Assembly: GCA_964442905.1 (NCBI GenBank)
Contig: CAYUBD010000006.1
Location: 1 to 34,763 of the forward strand
Reading direction: 5' to 3'
DNA length: 34,763 nucleotides
Source of the DNA: JAFGFG01 sp964442905
GTDB lineage: Archaea > Aenigmatarchaeota > Aenigmatarchaeia > QMZP01 > JAFGSV01
Shown here piece after piece: positions 31,825 to 34,763 of this stretch. The notes beneath the pieces were generated by a model. It did not search any database and was not told the origin of the DNA. It saw nothing but the letters and a program-made list of their open reading frames with translations. Each line of letters opens with the position of its first letter. The first letter of the stretch is position 1. The translations under genes were made by a program, and so were the position numbers.

Positions 31825-32896
31825 GCTTATCGTACGGGGCGTCTGTCTTTATTCCCGTGCCTGAAAAGCGTGTTCTTGACACATTAAAACCGGCATCCTC
31901 CAATCCTTTCATGATGTCGGCAATCCTCTTCGGGGATTTTTTTCTGACCTTGAACAGCCTGTGAAGGTCGTAATAGAAAGGTTCCCCAATCTCGGAGATC
32001 GCAAATTCAAGTTCCTTGGTTTTTTTGTATTCATTGTTCATGAAATCACCAAGCATAGCTTTGCAGAATTTAGTATCCTTTATCTTCCCTGTCCATAGCG
32101 GGCCCATAACCTGCGTCCTTTTTCCGCAGTTAGGGCACTTCCCCGATATCTCTGATGATCTGTATAAGCAATGATTGCAGTAGATGAAGAATTTTATCTC
32201 CCTGAACTGTTTTGTCAGCGTGCTCTTGCTCTTATTCACGCGCCCGATTGCCCTGAAGTAGTGGTTCGCGTGGCTGTAAAGCGGTTCAAACGTCATACCA
32301 TGCTTAGACAGTTCAAGCATGGTGGATGTTATCAACACCCTCGCTCCGATCTCCTTGTAGAAATCCGTCTTATATGCCTTTATGCCGTAACGACTGAAGC
32401 ATGTCGAGGGGAATGCGCCGCACAGAGCGCCTGTATCCGTTGCCGTGCATGCCAGCATTGATTTGTTTTTAAGCGCATACCCTGCGTTAAAAACGTAATT
32501 GATGTGCGAACCGAACGGGTCTATGTCTATGAAATCAAATCCCCTCGGATTATCAAGGAACAGGTCGTTAGCACTTCTGTTGGAGACTTCAGCCTTAACA
32601 CCGTTGCTTTTGAAGTTCTTCTTCATCACATTTACTGCCCGGGGATTCAGGTCATTAGCTGTCATCTTTTCAATTCCCGGAACCTCCAAAGACATCCTGA
32701 CGCTCCTTACGCCGGTACCGGCAAGCGGATCGCAAACCGAAAGCTTCCGTTTAATTTCTTTCTGGAATACTCTTAGCGCAGATACTGTGATGTCCCTCTG
32801 ATATTCCATCACTGGATTGTAGAATGCCTCCGCCTTCCTGCTGATTACCTGTTCAGGTACGGATATGCTGGCTTCGCCTTCTGTTATTCTTTCCAT
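31808..32896 (-). CDS. trm1: tRNA (guanine-N2)-dimethyltransferase Trm1
   Basis: Trm1 makes m2,2G at tRNA position 26 from SAM. It begins MERITEGEASISVPEQ. Motif I is VCDPLAGTGVRSVRM (about 54-68), and the catalytic-type motif is DFIDIDPFGSHINYV (about 118-132). The C-terminal half has a zinc ribbon YCNHCLYRSSEI...CPNCG (about 237-257). At 362 aa it is close to the usual 370-380. I chose ATG 32896 because a TATA box (32917-32924) lies 25 nt before it; a longer in-frame start at 32941 would lie upstream of that box and overlap the next gene. Confidence 0.94.
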   Translation of the reverse strand: MERITEGEASISVPEQVISRKAEAFYNPVMEYQRDITVSALRVFQKEIKRKLSVCDPLAGTGVRSVRMSLEVPGIEKMTANDLNPRAVNVMKKNFKSNGVKAEVSNRSANDLFLDNPRGFDFIDIDPFGSHINYVFNAGYALKNKSMLACTATDTGALCGAFPSTCFSRYGIKAYKTDFYKEIGARVLITSTMLELSKHGMTFEPLYSHANHYFRAIGRVNKSKSTLTKQFREIKFFIYCNHCLYRSSEISGKCPNCGKRTQVMGPLWTGKIKDTKFCKAMLGDFMNNEYKKTKELEFAISEIGEPFYYDLHRLFKVRKKSPKRIADIMKGLEDAGFNVSRTRFSGTGIKTDAPYDKLISLL

Positions 32897-32916
32897 ATTA
32901 AGAGGAAGTGCGTGAA

Positions 32917-32924
32917 GTTTAAAA
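32917..32924 (-). promoter_or_regulatory. TATA box of trm1
   Basis: TTTTAAAC on the minus strand is centred 25 nt before the ATG at 32896, so transcription should start at the codon. It lies partly inside the stop region of the upstream 93-aa gene. Confidence 0.6.
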
Positions 32925-33206
32925 CTAATAGCCATGGCCAATCAGCGATAGTCCCTTAATAATGAGCCTTCGCTTGATTGTTTTTTCATATATTCTGTGT
33001 TCTTCGTTTACCTGTTCAATCAGGAAATCATCTGTGAGAATACCGACACCGCGTTCAGCATGGTCGTTATTCATCACATCACGCCATGCGCAACATTCCG
33101 CTTCCCGGTTGAGTGGATCATTGCTCAGAATTTTCAGGTAATTTTCAACTAGATTTATACAGGAACGTGTAGCATATCTTCTGCTCGACTCCTGGATTTC
33201 GAACAT
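32925..33206 (-). CDS. hypothetical protein, 93 aa
   Basis: This small, probably helical protein begins MFEIQESSRRYATRSC and ends IKGLSLIGHGY. It is charged, with two Cys near the centre (ECCAW) and HAERGVGILTDDF later. No family is recognised. I chose ATG 33206 because the TATA box at 33227-33236 is 25 nt upstream; the longer in-frame reading would start upstream of it. It ends 28 nt before the trm1 start. Codon periodicity cannot be judged with certainty at this length. Confidence 0.55.
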   Translation of the reverse strand: MFEIQESSRRYATRSCINLVENYLKILSNDPLNREAECCAWRDVMNNDHAERGVGILTDDFLIEQVNEEHRIYEKTIKRRLIIKGLSLIGHGY

Positions 33207-33226
33207 AATATTTATTTTGTTGGCAT

Positions 33227-33236
33227 AATTTAAAAA
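33227..33236 (-). promoter_or_regulatory. TATA box of the 93-aa gene
   Basis: TTTTTAAATT on the minus strand, centred 25 nt before the ATG at 33206, predicts a leaderless transcript. Confidence 0.55.
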
Positions 33237-33290
33237 ATGGATATGGTGAATAAAAGCTGAACCGATTTCGACTTTCATCCAAGATTATGT

Positions 33291-33551
33291 TCATTCATTT
33301 ATTTCCAGTTCTTTTCCGAGGACTTCCCCGGAAATGCCCTTCGAGAACCTTGCCCTGAGAACGCCGTTGTTGCCATGTGGAGAGGCAATCTTCCCAGTTA
33401 TTATCTTTCCTGTCTTTGTCTTCCAGACCACTTTCCTGCCGATGAACCCGGAAGCGTCGGCGCTGTTGTCGACGTCCTTTACAGAAAGCAGCAACTGATT
33501 TGTCTTCTGCGTATGCCTTCCCTTTCTGAAGTTAAGTACTCTCGCCTTCAT
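33291..33551 (-). CDS. rpl35ae: ribosomal protein eL33 (L35Ae)
   Basis: This 86-aa large-subunit protein begins MKARVLNFRKGRHTQ and has IGRKVVWKTKTGKIITGKI (about 37-55), HGNNGVLRARFSKG (59-72) and ends GKELEINE, the eL33 fold found in eukaryotes and only some archaea. The ATG at 33551 has GGTGG about 7 nt before it; longer in-frame readings extend through the promoter. The TATA box at about 33585-33596 is shared with the divergent DUF368 gene. Confidence 0.92.
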   Translation of the reverse strand: MKARVLNFRKGRHTQKTNQLLLSVKDVDNSADASGFIGRKVVWKTKTGKIITGKIASPHGNNGVLRARFSKGISGEVLGKELEINE

Positions 33552-33584
33552 ATGTACCACCTTGACAAGTATAATTGCTGCTGT

Positions 33585-33596
33585 TATTTTTAAATG
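33585..33596. promoter_or_regulatory. TATA element shared by eL33 and DUF368 genes
   Basis: TATTTTTAAATG reads as a TATA box in both directions. Measured from its centre, the plus start would fall near 33616 (ATG 33625) and the minus start near 33566 (ATG 33551). No second A/T box as good is seen in the 73-nt gap. Confidence 0.45.
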
Positions 33597-33624
33597 TTTT
33601 AATAGACCGCTGCATATTAAGATT

Positions 33625-34518
33625 ATGAACATTGAGAAAAAACTGGTACTTAAGGAGCGGGTTCTCATCTTCCTCCGCGGTCTTCTGATGGGGATGGCCG
33701 ACATAATTCCGGGTGTTTCCGGCGGGACGATAGCACTGATAACCGGGATATACGAAAGGCTTATATTCGCGATAAAGGGCATAAACGTAAGATTCCTTGT
33801 TTATCTCCTGAGGAAGGATGTAAAAAACGCCAAGAAACATCTCTTCACCATGGATCTGGATTTCCTTGTCACTCTCGGAATAGGTATATTCACGGCATTC
33901 ATGATACTTTCAAGGGTCATCATCTATATCATGCACTTTCACCCCGCAAATACGTATGCATTCTTCTTTGGTCTAATACTCTCGTCCGCCTACTTCGTAT
34001 ACAGGCAGATAGGCAGCATCAGCACCAAAAACCTGATGGCGGGCATAGCCGGATTCGCCTTCGCTTTCCTTTTTCTTGGACTCGGAAACATCCAGTCAAC
34101 GCATTCCCTTCCGGTCATATTCATCTCAGGGCTGGTAGCTGTATGCGCGATGATATTGCCGGGAATATCTGGTGCGTTCATCTTATTCTTCCTCGGGCAG
34201 TATGAGTACATGCTGGGAGCGTTTCATGAATTCAATCTTGTCGTGTCAATAGTTTTCATGGCCGGTGCATTCACGGGTCTGTTCAGCATGGCACGTATTA
34301 TGAACCATCTGTTGAAGAATCACAAGGCTGCTACCATGTCATTTCTTGTCGGGCTCATGCTGGGTGCACTGAGAATGCCATATGACAACATAATTGCCAA
34401 TTCATATTTTCTTCCTTTTGTCATCATCGCAGGAGCTGGGGGATTCCTTGCTGTCCTGATACTTGAGAAGTTTGCCTCTGATATAAATGTTGAAAATCCT
34501 ATCGTCTTAAAACACTGA
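33625..34518 (+). CDS. DUF368 polytopic membrane protein (polyprenyl-phosphate carrier family)
   Basis: This 297-aa protein has about eight to nine hydrophobic segments from residue 15 onward. The family repeat appears twice: LLMGMADIIPGVSGGTIALI (about 20-39) and CAMILPGISGAFILFFLG (about 172-189), paired PGxSG re-entrant loops. Bacterial DUF368 proteins have been linked to recycling undecaprenyl phosphate across the membrane. In an archaeon the natural analogue would be dolichyl or polyprenyl phosphate used for glycosylation, which is inference. ATG 33625 was chosen because it follows the shared TATA box by about 34 nt. Its end overlaps the convergent Sua5-like gene by 20 nt. Confidence 0.9.
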   Translation: MNIEKKLVLKERVLIFLRGLLMGMADIIPGVSGGTIALITGIYERLIFAIKGINVRFLVYLLRKDVKNAKKHLFTMDLDFLVTLGIGIFTAFMILSRVIIYIMHFHPANTYAFFFGLILSSAYFVYRQIGSISTKNLMAGIAGFAFAFLFLGLGNIQSTHSLPVIFISGLVAVCAMILPGISGAFILFFLGQYEYMLGAFHEFNLVVSIVFMAGAFTGLFSMARIMNHLLKNHKAATMSFLVGLMLGALRMPYDNIIANSYFLPFVIIAGAGGFLAVLILEKFASDINVENPIVLKH

Positions 34519-34763
34519 TATCATCTGTTCTCATGTCAAATATCCTTGAAGCAGAACCCACTATTTTTCCCCCGTCTATCACGAAGTCAACTGATATCTT
34601 TACATGTTCCGGTATATTGCCTATCGTGGTTGCGGGTGGTTCGTCTTTCATGTTTACCGATGTGGTGACAAAAGGTATACCCGCTTCCTCGACGATATCC
34701 GTAAAGGGGTGTCTCGGTATTCTCACGCCTATGGACTTATCAGGCGAAATGACAGGCTTTGGG
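34499..34763 (-). CDS. sua5: Sua5/YrdC-family threonylcarbamoyl-AMP synthase, C-terminal part (cut by the window)
   Basis: This reading frame stays open to the right edge, so the N-terminus lies outside the window. The visible 87 residues begin PKPVISPDKSIGVRIPRHPF, matching the YrdC core, followed by EEAGIPFVTTSVNMKDEPPA (the SAN-type ATP/threonine pocket, here SVN) and VDFVIDGGKIVGSASRIFD. The enzyme makes threonylcarbamoyl-AMP for t6A in tRNA. It ends with VLRR after the core, without the extra Sua5 domain, so it is the short YrdC type. Confidence 0.88.
   Translation of the reverse strand, partial: PKPVISPDKSIGVRIPRHPFTDIVEEAGIPFVTTSVNMKDEPPATTIGNIPEHVKISVDFVIDGGKIVGSASRIFDMRTDDISVLRR

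Noticed and set aside
32896..32941. A longer Trm1 start at 32941
   Set aside because: It begins upstream of the TATA box 25 nt before ATG 32896 and adds 15 residues with no family match.
33291..33782. A long reading of eL33 starting near 33782
   Set aside because: The extension crosses the TATA box and has no eL33 similarity; ATG 33551 has a ribosome site.
1..34763. tRNA, rRNA, CRISPR array, transposase or integrase
   Set aside because: Gaps are short and none shows a cloverleaf, regular spaced repeats or transposase motifs. I could not run a covariance search.

Overview
This window is archaeal. The evidence is transcription factor B, RNA polymerase subunit Rpo4, aIF2-alpha, aIF5A, SRP54, ABCE1, Pus10, Trm1, diphthine synthase, the eukaryote-like ribosomal proteins eL21, eL33 (L35Ae), eL42 (L44e) and eS27, and A/T-rich TATA boxes placed about 25 nt before many start codons. 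I cannot fix the lineage from the sequence alone. Compact spacing and many unrecognised proteins would fit a DPANN-type or deep euryarchaeal genome. Coding is dense, genes often touch or overlap, and I see no tRNA, rRNA, CRISPR array or insertion sequence. Layout: (1) 1-2515, accessory-looking, minus strand. A three-gene operon (unknown 306-aa protein, 56-aa protein, HExxH-bearing protein) lies next to a small APH/choline-kinase-like kinase, and both units have near-duplicate promoters. (2) 2654-10560: diphthine synthase and a YchF-like TGS GTPase, a six-helix membrane protein, a KH/zinc protein followed by ABCE1, a PEPCK/HprK-like P-loop enzyme, and TFB. (3) 10688-19182: translation and RNA-modification genes on the minus strand (Rpo4, eL21, Pus10, then a lipoprotein-like DUF192 protein and glutamine-dependent NAD synthetase, then SRP54, aIF2-alpha, eS27, eL42), a plus-strand tRNA methyltransferase, and HisRS. 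(4) 19235-25546: unknown protein, TrmB-family regulator, an 18-codon acidic micro-ORF behind aIF5A, DUF655 protein, CBS pair, a second HExxH protein, and an operon of an endonuclease IV-like TIM barrel, cytidylate kinase and a single-domain KaiC-like ATPase. (5) 25547-31824: an unusual block. It holds a MNT-HEPN fusion, a 609-aa endonuclease IV-fold protein with a helical insert of roughly 250 residues, an unrecognised 576-aa protein and a 56-aa two-helix membrane protein on the minus strand, and two tandem paralogues of an unrecognised alpha/beta family diverging on the plus strand. (6) 31808-34763: Trm1, a short unknown, eL33, a DUF368 membrane protein, and the C-terminal end of a Sua5/YrdC protein cut by the window edge. 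The most promising candidate for an undescribed system is block 5. It combines a nucleotidyltransferase/HEPN pair with a putative trinuclear-metal TIM barrel and companions I cannot assign. Second is the region-1 set, in which a small kinase and a HExxH operon appear to be co-regulated through a duplicated promoter.
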